Source: Thauera sp. (GTDB taxonomy: Bacteria > Pseudomonadota > Gammaproteobacteria > Burkholderiales > Rhodocyclaceae). Taken from it: a stretch of DNA of 19,072 nucleotides. Below are positions 1 to 6,804 of the stretch, one piece after another (the stretch's first letter is position 1; every line of letters starts with the position of its first letter). Below the pieces are notes generated by a model, which made no database searches, had not been told where the DNA came from, and was given only the letters and a program-made list of their open reading frames with translations. Both the position numbers and the translations under genes were made by a program. The stretch lies in NCBI GenBank assembly GCA_003446655.1, contig DMCZ01000010.1, positions 1,282 through 20,353 of the forward strand, written 5' to 3'.

Positions 1-2
1 TC

Positions 3-392
3 GCGGTCACGCTGTTCCAGGTGCCGTTCAAGGGCAGCTTCCTGGCGCTGGCCTGCGGCGCCCTGCTCTACGTCACCGCCACCACCGGGCTGGGCCTGCT
101 CGCCTCGACCATGACCAGCAGCCAGGTCGCCGCGCTCGCCGGCACCTCGATCGGCACCCTGCTGCCGGCGATCCAGTTTTCCGGGCTGATGGACCCGGTG
201 TCCTCGCTCGAGGGCGCCGGCGCGCTGATCGGCGCGGTCTACCCGACCACGCACTTCCTCACCATCTCGAGCGGCACCTTCTCCAAGGCGCTCGGCTTCG
301 CCGAGCTCGGCGGCTCGTTCCTGCCGCTGGCGGCGGCGATCCCGGTGCTGACCGTGCTGGCGGTGGCGCTGCTGAAGAAGCAGGCGAAATGA
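3..392 (+). CDS. ABC transporter, C-terminal permease part of an RbbA-like protein (5' end outside window)
   Basis: Partial gene: the frame is open to the left edge, and the first Met-like codon (GTG at 21) is internal. About 129 C-terminal residues are visible. They are hydrophobic, with segments near the start, around 'ALAGTSIGTLLPAIQFSGL' and at the end ('AAIPVLTVLAVALLKKQ'). The patterns GLMDPVSSLEG and YPTTHFL resemble the end of ABC-2 permease domains, particularly RbbA/YhiH-type proteins, which fuse two ATPase domains to a permease. The stop overlaps the ATG of the next permease gene by 4 nt (ATGA). That matches the known rbbA-yhhJ pairing and implies translational coupling. The ATPase part cannot be seen, so a stand-alone permease is possible. 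The role is membrane export of an unknown substrate. Confidence 0.72.
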   Translation, partial: AVTLFQVPFKGSFLALACGALLYVTATTGLGLLASTMTSSQVAALAGTSIGTLLPAIQFSGLMDPVSSLEGAGALIGAVYPTTHFLTISSGTFSKALGFAELGGSFLPLAAAIPVLTVLAVALLKKQAK

Positions 393-1576
393 GCGCGCGG
401 CCCAACCAAGCCATGGAACGGACGCCGCCCCTGACCCCGAGCCGGCGCTCGACCCACCTGCGCAACACCTGGCATCTGGGCATCAAGGAGTTCCACAGCC
501 TGGCGCGCGACATGGCGCTGCTGTTCCTGATCGCGTTCATGTTCAGCGTGTCGATCTACGCCGACGCCCGTGCCAAGCCCGAGAGCCTGAACCGCGCCTC
601 GATCGCCGTCGTCGACGAGGACCGCTCGCAGCTCTCCACCCGCATGGTGGCCGCGCTGCAGCCGCCGCAGTTCATCACCCCGGAGCAGGTCGGGCTGGCC
701 GACATGGACCGCGGCATGGACGCCGGCCGCCACACCTTCGTGCTCGACATCCCGCCCGGCTTCCAGCGCGACGTGCTCGCCGGCCGCAGTCCGGCCGTCC
801 AGCTCAACGTCGACGCCACCCGCCAGAGCCAGGCGCAGACCGGCGCCGGCTACATTCAGAGCATCCTCGCCGACGAGATCCGCGCCTTCGTCCAGCGCAT
901 ACGCGCGCCCGCGCCGCAACCGGTGGAGCTGGTGCCGCGCGCGATGTTCAACCCCAACCTCAACGCCTCGTGGTTCGCGGCGATCAATGCGCTGATCAAC
1001 AACGTCACCATGCTCGGCATCCTGCTCACCGGCGCGGCGCTGATCCGCGAGCGCGAGCACGGCACCATCGAGCACCTGCTGGTGATGCCGGTCACGCCGC
1101 TGGAGATCATGCTGTCGAAGATCTGGTCGATGGGCGTGGTGGTGCTGGTGGCGTCCTCGTTCTCGCTGCAGGTGGTGGTGAAGGGCTTCCTCGGCATCAG
1201 CGTGGCGGGGTCGGCGGCGCTGTTCGCGCTCGGCACCCTGCTCTACCTGTTCGCCGCGGCCTCGATCGGCATCTTCATGGGCACGGTCGCGCGCAACATG
1301 CCGCAGTTCGGGCTGATGTCCATCCTCGTGCTGCTGCCGCTGCAGATCCTGTCCGGCGGCGTGACGCCGCGCGAGAGCATGCCCGAGACGATCCAGACCC
1401 TGATGGCGCTCGCGCCGACCACGCACTATGTGTCGCTGGCGCAGTCCATCCTGTTCCGCGGCGCCGGGATCGACGTGGTGTGGCCCGAATTCCTGATGGT
1501 GGCGGTGATCGGCGCGGTCTTCCTGAGTCTCGCCCACCGCCGCCTGCGCCATGCAATCGCAACGATGCAGAATTGA
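389..1576 (+). CDS. YhhJ-like ABC-2 type transporter permease
   Basis: A 395-aa inner-membrane permease subunit. It has a cytoplasmic N-terminus, one membrane segment at about residues 44-60 (LLFLIAFMFSVSIYA), a large extracytoplasmic domain to about residue 200, and then about five membrane segments in the C-terminal half (for example LGILLTGAALI and ALFALGTLLYLFAAASIGIF). This is the ABC-2/YhhJ (YbhR/YbhS-like) layout. The motif REREHGTIEHLLVMPVTP around residue 220 is the typical cytoplasmic coupling region of ABC-2 permeases. The start is fixed by the 4-nt overlap with the upstream subunit. It probably forms one exporter with the preceding gene; an HlyD-type adaptor would be expected further upstream, outside the window. 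The substrate cannot be inferred. Confidence 0.85.
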   Translation: MSARPNQAMERTPPLTPSRRSTHLRNTWHLGIKEFHSLARDMALLFLIAFMFSVSIYADARAKPESLNRASIAVVDEDRSQLSTRMVAALQPPQFITPEQVGLADMDRGMDAGRHTFVLDIPPGFQRDVLAGRSPAVQLNVDATRQSQAQTGAGYIQSILADEIRAFVQRIRAPAPQPVELVPRAMFNPNLNASWFAAINALINNVTMLGILLTGAALIREREHGTIEHLLVMPVTPLEIMLSKIWSMGVVVLVASSFSLQVVVKGFLGISVAGSAALFALGTLLYLFAAASIGIFMGTVARNMPQFGLMSILVLLPLQILSGGVTPRESMPETIQTLMALAPTTHYVSLAQSILFRGAGIDVVWPEFLMVAVIGAVFLSLAHRRLRHAIATMQN

Positions 1577-1606
1577 CTCCGGCCCGCCCGGAGAAGGGAG
1601 AAACAG

Positions 1607-3415
1607 ATGAGCACGCCGGAAACGAACGCTGGACCAGCAACCCCGCCCAAGGCCTCGCGGCGCGGGCCGGCTACCCCCTTCGCGCCGCCGCCCGAGCGCA
1701 ACCCGCTCGACCGCCGCGTGCATGCCGCGATCGCCCGCGCTACGGCCTCGGTGTCGCCGATCGCGCTGCTGCTCGCGACCGTGGACTGGGCGGGCCACCT
1801 GGCGGTGTCGCCGGGCAAGCGCATGGAGCTCGCCGATCTTGGGCTCGAGCAGGGCCGCCGCCTGCTGCGCTATGCGCAGGCCATTGCCTCCTCGCCCCCG
1901 GGCTCGCCGGCGCATGACTGCATCGAACCGCCCGCGCAGGACCGCCGCTTCAAGGCCCCGGAGTGGCACACCTGGCCCTTCAACCTGATGCACCAGTCCT
2001 TCCTGCTCGCCCAGGAATGGTGGGACGCCGCCACCCACGGGGTGGCCGGGGTGTCGCGCCATCACGAGCAGGTGGTGTCCTTCGCCGCGCGCCAGCTGCT
2101 CGACATGTTCTCGCCAGGCAACTTCCTGCCCACCAACCCGGTGGTGCTGCGCCATACGCTCGCCAGCGGCGGCATCAACCTCGCCCGCGGCGCGGTGCAT
2201 GCGCTCGAGGACCTCGGGCGCACGCTCACCGGCGCCCCGCCCGCGGGCGCCGAGAACTTCGTGGTCGGCCGCGACGTGGCGGTCACGCCGGGCAAGGTCG
2301 TGTTGCGCAACGGCCTCATCGAGCTGATCCAGTACGCCCCGACCACGGCCACCGTGCATCCCGAGCCGGTGCTGATCGTGCCGGCGTGGATCATGAAGTA
2401 CTACATCCTCGACCTGTCGCCGCACAACTCGCTGGTGAAGTACCTGGTGAGCCAGGGCCACACGGTGTTCTGCATCTCGTGGAAGAACCCGGGCGTGGAC
2501 GAGCGCGACCTCGACATGGACGACTACCTCGAGCTCGGCTTCCATGCCGCGCTCGAGGCCATCAACGCCATCGTGCCCGGGCAGAAGGTGCACGCCACCG
2601 GCTACTGCCTCGGCGGCACCCTGCTCGCGATCGCCGCCGCGGCCATGGAGCGCGACGGCGACGATCGGCTGGCGACGATGACGCTGTTCACCGCGCAGAC
2701 CGACTTCACCGAGCCGGGCGAGCTGGCGCTCTTCATCGACGAGAGCGAGGTCAGCCTGCTCGAGGCGCAGATGGCCGAGACCGGCTTCCTGACCGCCGGC
2801 CAGATGGCGGGCGCGTTCCAGATCCTGCGCTCGAACGACCTGCTGTGGTCGCGCATCGTCGGCGAGTACCTGATGGGCGAGCGCGCGCCGATGAGCGACC
2901 TGATGGCCTGGAATGCCGACGCCACCCGCATGCCGGCGCGCATGCACGGCCAGTACCTGCGCCGCCTGTTCCTCAACGACGACCTCAGCGAGGGCCGCTA
3001 CCCGGTGGGCGGCAAGCCGGTGTCGCTGTCCGACATCGACGTGCCGGTGTTCTGCGTGGCCACGCAGACCGACCACGTCGCGCCCTGGCGCTCCGTGTAC
3101 AAGCTGCACTACCTGACCCCGACCGAGATCACCTTCGTGCTCACCAGCGGCGGTCACAACGCCGGCATCGTCAGCGAGCCGGGCCACCCGCGGCGTGAAT
3201 ACCAGATCCAGACCCGGCCCGCCGGCGACAACTACGTGCCCCCCGACGACTGGGTGCGCCGCAGCCCCCGCTACGAGGGTTCGTGGTGGCCGGCCTGGAG
3301 CACCTGGCTGGCGGCGCGCTCGAGCGCCCCGGCCACGCCGCCCGCGCTCGGCGCCCCCGAGCGCGGCTACCCGACGCTCGAGGACGCGCCCGGGCGGTAT
3401 GTGCACGAGAAGTAG
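1607..3415 (+). CDS. phaC: Class I poly(3-hydroxyalkanoate) polymerase (PhaC-type)
   Basis: A 602-aa cytoplasmic PHA synthase. It polymerises (R)-3-hydroxyacyl-CoA into storage polyester on granule surfaces. The N-terminal PhaC domain (about residues 80-260) contains 'FNLMHQSFLLAQEWW' and 'FSPGNFLPTNP', which are typical of the family. The lipase-like box GYCLGGT carries the catalytic Cys334. Asp489 (in DHVAPW) and His517 (in GGHNAGIV) complete the triad. The Asp-to-His spacing of 28 equals that in Cupriavidus PhaC (C319, D480, H508), and the length is close to the usual 590 aa. A purine-rich SD (GGAGAAGGGAG) precedes the ATG by about 6 nt. It starts 30 nt after the permease, so co-transcription is possible, but the functions are unrelated. 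No phaA, phaB or phasin gene is in view, so this may be one of several phaC paralogues. Confidence 0.92.
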   Translation: MSTPETNAGPATPPKASRRGPATPFAPPPERNPLDRRVHAAIARATASVSPIALLLATVDWAGHLAVSPGKRMELADLGLEQGRRLLRYAQAIASSPPGSPAHDCIEPPAQDRRFKAPEWHTWPFNLMHQSFLLAQEWWDAATHGVAGVSRHHEQVVSFAARQLLDMFSPGNFLPTNPVVLRHTLASGGINLARGAVHALEDLGRTLTGAPPAGAENFVVGRDVAVTPGKVVLRNGLIELIQYAPTTATVHPEPVLIVPAWIMKYYILDLSPHNSLVKYLVSQGHTVFCISWKNPGVDERDLDMDDYLELGFHAALEAINAIVPGQKVHATGYCLGGTLLAIAAAAMERDGDDRLATMTLFTAQTDFTEPGELALFIDESEVSLLEAQMAETGFLTAGQMAGAFQILRSNDLLWSRIVGEYLMGERAPMSDLMAWNADATRMPARMHGQYLRRLFLNDDLSEGRYPVGGKPVSLSDIDVPVFCVATQTDHVAPWRSVYKLHYLTPTEITFVLTSGGHNAGIVSEPGHPRREYQIQTRPAGDNYVPPDDWVRRSPRYEGSWWPAWSTWLAARSSAPATPPALGAPERGYPTLEDAPGRYVHEK

Positions 3416-3500
3416 TCCGCAGCGCCCACAGCGCAGCCGCCGCGAAGAAGTGCGCCGAGCACAGGATCAAATGAACTTATAGTTGAAGCATTATTGTTTG

Positions 3501-3529
3501 TTGCGCCGCACAAAAAACACCGCTAACAT
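3501..3529 (+). promoter_or_regulatory. Sigma70-type promoter of the small RNA
   Basis: TTGCGC (3501-3506) and TAACAT (3524-3529) are separated by exactly 17 nt. They match the -35 at 4/6 (TTGaCa) and the -10 at 4/6, including the key first T, second A and last T. A transcript from it would start at about 3536-3538, just before the CCTCC-rich segment. The flanks are AT-richer than the neighbouring genes. It is placed to drive the sRNA that ends at the terminator 60 nt downstream. Predicted by eye only. Confidence 0.5.
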
Positions 3530-3535
3530 TTGAAC

Positions 3536-3603
3536 CGTCTCCTCCACCCTCCTCCTTTGGTGTGGATTTGGCCCGGAAGTCGAAAGACCTCCGGGCTTTT
3601 TTC
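3536..3603 (+). ncRNA. Small RNA with anti-Shine-Dalgarno loop (betaproteobacterial toxic sRNA-like)
   Basis: A compact transcription unit in the gap after phaC: promoter, about 68 nt RNA, strong intrinsic terminator, and no ORF of note. The 5' part contains CTCCTCC (3539-3545) and CCTCCTCCTTT (3548-3558). The latter includes CCTCCTTT, identical to the anti-SD tail of 16S rRNA. A 5-bp stem TCCAC/GTGGA (3543-3547 with 3562-3566) displays this motif in a 14-nt loop, and the terminator hairpin forms the 3' end. From memory, a family of betaproteobacterial sRNAs toxic when cloned in E. coli has this design (short RNA, exposed CCUCC, terminator). Membership is inferred from architecture, not from a covariance-model search. 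The alternative is a plain phaC terminator region with a C-rich stretch by chance, which the well-spaced promoter argues against. Confidence 0.6.
3571..3602 (+). terminator. Rho-independent terminator of the sRNA (also backs up phaC)
   Basis: The stem GCCCGGA/TCCGGGC is extended by GTC/GAC around a GAAA tetraloop with one A-C mismatch (3571-3596). TTTTTT (3597-3602) follows directly. There is no U-tract in the opposite orientation, so it acts on the + strand. It lies 155 nt after phaC and about 53 nt before the end of the convergent nasA gene. Confidence 0.9.
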
Positions 3604-3655
3604 TTTTCCGCGTCTGCAGGGCGCTTTTGACCGCCTGCCGTGATTTCGTACCTTG

Positions 3656-6445
3656 TCACGCGCTTGCCATAGTGATCATGCGCCGGATCTCGGGCACGCA
3701 GGAGCCGCAGGACGTACCGCACTTCAGCCGCTGCTGCATCGCGTCAAAGCCCTCGCCGCCGGCGATCGCGGCGCGGATGTCCGACTCGGCCACGTTCAGG
3801 CAATTGCACACGATCCGCCCCCGGCCACGGGCGGCCTCGGGCGGCGCGGCCAGCGGCGCCAGCAGCCAGCGCCGCAGCGCGGTCGTCGATTGACGCTCCA
3901 CCATCACGTCGCGCAACCAGGCACCGGCGACGGTCTCGCCGCACAGGCGCAGGCCGACCAGGCGCTCGTCCTCGATCAGCGCACGCTTGCTGACGCCGCG
4001 GCGGGCGTCCGAATAGCTCAGCGCCGCATCCACGTCCAGCCCGACCAGTGCGTCTAGTTCGTCCAGCCAGGCGGACGGGATCGGCTGGTCGTGCGCCACG
4101 CGCATGACCACCGCCGCCTCGTCGCGGCCGGCAAGCGCGAGCGAGGCGTAGGCGAAGCGCGCCAGCCAGGGCACCAGCGCCTCGGCAAGTTCGGTGGCGG
4201 CACGCTCTCCGGTCTCCACCCGCATCAGCAGCAACTGGAAGGGCAGCTCGACCTTGTCGATGCGCACCGCGGCGTGCTTGAGCTCGGGCTGCTTCGAGAA
4301 GGGATCGAAGTCGCCCGCCATCAATTCGTTGATACCTGCCGAACCGAGCACGTTGCGCCCCCAGTGCATGGCGACGAAGGCCTGGCCGCGACGCACCTCG
4401 TCCGAGGCCACCGCGCGCAGCACGATCTCGCCACGCCGGCTCGACACCTTCACCAGCTCGCCGCTCTGCACCTGGAACATGCGCAGATCGGCCGGATGCA
4501 GCTCGATGCGCGCCTCGTCCACATGGCTGTACAGACGCGCGACCTTGCCGGTGCGGCTCATGCCGTGCCACTGGTCGCGCAGGCGCCCGGTGGTGAGCCG
4601 GATCAGATAGTCTCCGTCGGCCTGCTCCGCCGTGGTCTCGCCCACCGGCACGACGAAGCGCGCACGACCGCTGGCGGTCGGGAAGCGGCCATCGGCATAG
4701 AGCCGCGCGCGGCGCGCCGCGTCGGCCACCGCCGTCCCCGCCGGGAACGGCCACTGCTGCGGCCCGGCGCCTTCCAGCACGGCGTAGTCGAGCCCGGTGA
4801 TGTCGAGATCGCGCCCGGCGGTGCTGGCCACGTGCTCGGCGAAGATGTCCTCCACCTTGTCATAGGCGAACAGTTCCGCCGCCTGCGGCTTGCCGATGAG
4901 CGGTGCGAGCGCCTGCGCGAAATCGCACACGATGCGCCAGTCCGCGCGCGCCTCGCCCGGCGGCGGCAGCGCGCGCTGCACGCGGGTGATGCGACGCTCG
5001 GAGTTGGTGACCGTGCCTTCCTTCTCGCCCCAGGTCGCGGCCGGCAGCATCAGGTCGGCGAAGGGCGCGCTCTCGGTGCTGCGGTAGGCCTCCTGCAGCA
5101 CGACGAAGTCGCAGCGCTGCAGCGCCGCGCGCACCAGCGCCTGCTCGGGCAGCGACTGCGCGGGGTTGGTGCATGCGATCCACAAGGCCTTGATCTTCCC
5201 CTCCGCGGCGGCGCGGAACAGTTCGACCGCGGTCAGGCCGGGCTTGTCCGGCACGCTGTCCACGCCCCACAGGCGCGCGACCTCGGCGCGATGCGCGGGG
5301 TTGGCGAGATCGCGGTGGGCGGACAGCAGGTTCGCCAGGCCGCCGACCTCGCGCCCACCCATGGCGTTGGGCTGGCCGGTCATCGAGAACGGGCCGCAGC
5401 CGGCACGACCGATCTTGCCGGTGGCGAGCGAAAGCGCGATCAGCGCCGCACTGTTGTGCGTGCCGTGCGTGGACTGGTTCAGGCCCTGGCACCACAGCGA
5501 CATCGCCGCCGGCGCCCGCCCCCACCAGCGCGCGGCGGTGACGATGGCCGCCGCGTCGAGGCCGCACTTCTCGGCGGCCACGGTCGGCGTCACCGCCGCC
5601 ACGTGCGTGCGCAGGGCCTCGAAGCCCTCGGTGTGGGCGGCGATGAAGGCCGCATCGATCAGGCCTTCGCGCAGCAGCACGTGCAGCATCGCGTTGTACA
5701 GCCAGATGTCGGTGCCGGGCAGCAGCGCCAGGTGCAGGTCGGCCGCGGCGGCGGTGTCGGTGCGGCGCGGGTCGATGACGATCAGCTTCATGTGCGGGCG
5801 CGCCTTCCTCGCGTCCTCGATGCGGCGGAAGGCCACCGGGTGCGCATAGGCCGGGTTGCCGCCGGCGATCAGCAGGCAGTCGGTGTGGTCGAAGTCCTCG
5901 TAGGCGCAGGGTGGCGCATCGGCGCCCAGCGTCTGCTTGTAGGCGGCGACCGCGCTCGACATGCACAGGCGCGAGTTGCTGTCGACGTTGTTGCTGCCGA
6001 TCAGGCCCTTCATCGCCTTGTTGAAGACGTAATAGTCCTCGGTCAGCAGCTGGCCGGAGATGTAGAAGGCGACCGAATCCGGCCCGTACGTACGGATGGC
6101 CTCGGCGAAACGCTGCGCTACCACGCCGATCGCCGCGTCCCAGCCCACGCGCTGGCGCACTTCGCCGCGCGTCGCGCGCAGTTCCGGGTACAGCAGCCGG
6201 GTCTCCGGGCGGGCGCTCAGGTGCAGCGTGGAGCCCTTGGTGCACAGGCGCCCGAAGTTGGCCGGGTGCGCGGGATCGCCGTGCACGCCGGTGATGCGCG
6301 CGCCGTCGTGCTCGATCAGCACGCCGCAGCCGACGCCGCAGTAGGGACAGGTGGCCTTGGTTTCCATCAGGGTCTCCGCAGCCTCGATCTCGGGGTGCGC
6401 TTTCATCGAACCGGCGCCGGGCTGAAAGCGGGATGTCTCGTCCAT
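3656..6445 (-). CDS. nasA: Assimilatory nitrate reductase catalytic subunit with C-terminal [2Fe-2S] (BFD-like) domain
   Basis: About 929 aa. It reduces nitrate to nitrite in the cytoplasm for nitrogen assimilation. Near the N-terminus, CPYCGVGCG (Cys33, 36, 40) and GRLC (Cys68) bind a [4Fe-4S] cluster. SNSRLC supplies the likely Mo ligand Cys161. The middle is the molybdopterin (bis-MGD) fold and the region around 'RLTTGRLRDQWHGMSRTG' begins the dinucleotide-binding domain. The C-terminus has a BFD-type [2Fe-2S] domain (Cys880, 882, 913, 916), as in Klebsiella-type NasA. No Tat signal is seen, which argues against periplasmic NapA. The chosen ATG (6445) has GGAG six nt upstream. ATG 6502 has an SD too close, and ATG 6367 (METKATCPYC...) also has GGAG and fits shorter homologues, so the start is uncertain by 26 residues. 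The electron donor (NasB-like) and nitrite reductase are not in the window. Confidence 0.93.
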   Translation of the reverse strand: MDETSRFQPGAGSMKAHPEIEAAETLMETKATCPYCGVGCGVLIEHDGARITGVHGDPAHPANFGRLCTKGSTLHLSARPETRLLYPELRATRGEVRQRVGWDAAIGVVAQRFAEAIRTYGPDSVAFYISGQLLTEDYYVFNKAMKGLIGSNNVDSNSRLCMSSAVAAYKQTLGADAPPCAYEDFDHTDCLLIAGGNPAYAHPVAFRRIEDARKARPHMKLIVIDPRRTDTAAAADLHLALLPGTDIWLYNAMLHVLLREGLIDAAFIAAHTEGFEALRTHVAAVTPTVAAEKCGLDAAAIVTAARWWGRAPAAMSLWCQGLNQSTHGTHNSAALIALSLATGKIGRAGCGPFSMTGQPNAMGGREVGGLANLLSAHRDLANPAHRAEVARLWGVDSVPDKPGLTAVELFRAAAEGKIKALWIACTNPAQSLPEQALVRAALQRCDFVVLQEAYRSTESAPFADLMLPAATWGEKEGTVTNSERRITRVQRALPPPGEARADWRIVCDFAQALAPLIGKPQAAELFAYDKVEDIFAEHVASTAGRDLDITGLDYAVLEGAGPQQWPFPAGTAVADAARRARLYADGRFPTASGRARFVVPVGETTAEQADGDYLIRLTTGRLRDQWHGMSRTGKVARLYSHVDEARIELHPADLRMFQVQSGELVKVSSRRGEIVLRAVASDEVRRGQAFVAMHWGRNVLGSAGINELMAGDFDPFSKQPELKHAAVRIDKVELPFQLLLMRVETGERAATELAEALVPWLARFAYASLALAGRDEAAVVMRVAHDQPIPSAWLDELDALVGLDVDAALSYSDARRGVSKRALIEDERLVGLRLCGETVAGAWLRDVMVERQSTTALRRWLLAPLAAPPEAARGRGRIVCNCLNVAESDIRAAIAGGEGFDAMQQRLKCGTSCGSCVPEIRRMITMASA

Positions 6446-6564
6446 GTAGGGCTCCAGAGTCATGCATCGTACGCACCGTGGGCGCGTGAATTTCCAGCGC
6501 ATGACTCCGTTGCCAATTCAACCCGCCGGCGCTGGCGGGTCGGACGCTGTGCTGGCCTGCTCGA

Positions 6565-6580
6565 AGCAAACGTCGCGCCA
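6565..6580 (-). promoter_or_regulatory. Sigma54 (RpoN) promoter of nasA
   Basis: Read on the minus strand the site is TGGCGCG-ACGT-TTGCT, which matches the consensus TGGCACG-N4-TTGCW at all but one position. It keeps the essential GG (-24) and GC (-12). The predicted transcript starts near 6553, leaving a leader of about 108 nt before the chosen nasA ATG. Assimilatory nitrate reductase genes are classic targets of NtrC and RpoN, and NtrC-like sites lie upstream at the right distance. Confidence 0.7.
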
Positions 6581-6633
6581 GCACGTAAATCGTTATTGAT
6601 CATGAGCTTGTAATCGAGGCACGCGCCTGCGGA

Positions 6634-6650
6634 TGCACCATCTTGGTGTG
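6634..6650. promoter_or_regulatory. NtrC-like binding site 1
   Basis: TGCACC-ATCTT-GGTGTG is compared with the NtrC palindrome TGCACC-N5-GGTGCA. The left half is perfect and the right half is 4/6 (followed by CA). Its centre is about 89 nt upstream of the predicted sigma54 start, a normal enhancer position. Confidence 0.55.
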
Positions 6651-6653
6651 CAG

Positions 6654-6670
6654 TGCACAAGCGCGGTGCG
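6654..6670. promoter_or_regulatory. NtrC-like binding site 2
   Basis: TGCACA-AGCGC-GGTGCG matches TGCACC-N5-GGTGCA at 10 of 12 defined positions. Its centre is 20 bp from that of site 1, two helical turns, so both sites face the same side of DNA. This is the usual tandem enhancer arrangement for cooperative NtrC binding. Its location 75-105 bp upstream of the sigma54 promoter supports nitrogen-limitation control of nasA. Confidence 0.55.
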
Positions 6671-6706
6671 CGGCAGGGGCCGATGCGCTCACGTATGCTG
6701 GAACGG

Positions 6707-6734
6707 CTGAGAGACCCAGGCGCCCATGTATAAA
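6707..6734 (+). promoter_or_regulatory. Possible sigma70 promoter of the MFS gene
   Basis: CTGAGA (6707-6712) and TATAAA (6729-6734) are 16 nt apart, with TG directly before the -10. The transcript would have a leader of about 64 nt. An AT-rich stretch follows at 6760-6790, with another -10-like GATAAT but no partner -35. This is weak evidence by eye. Confidence 0.3.
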
Positions 6735-6804
6735 CAGCACCAACACGCATCACCCATGCTATTTTCTCGATAATTTTTTTCATTCTCGATTTCACGTGAC
6801 ATCC

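Noticed and set aside
239..3406. A 1055-aa minus-strand ORF opposite the permease and phaC
   Set aside because: Low-complexity His/Arg/Gly-rich shadow of high-GC coding sequence. The + strand genes have clear family motifs.
6084..6095. 12-bp palindrome CCGTACGTACGG
   Set aside because: It lies within the nasA coding region, has no companion elements, and is plausible by chance.
4091..6613. An 840-aa + strand ORF opposite nasA
   Set aside because: Same type of GC shadow. nasA on the minus strand has complete cofactor motifs.
6690..6735. Possible TPP riboswitch because of GGCTGAGAGACCC
   Set aside because: Only the CTGAGA-like fragment is present. The ACCTGATC and closing GG/CC helices of the thi-box are missing, and the downstream gene is not a thiamine gene.
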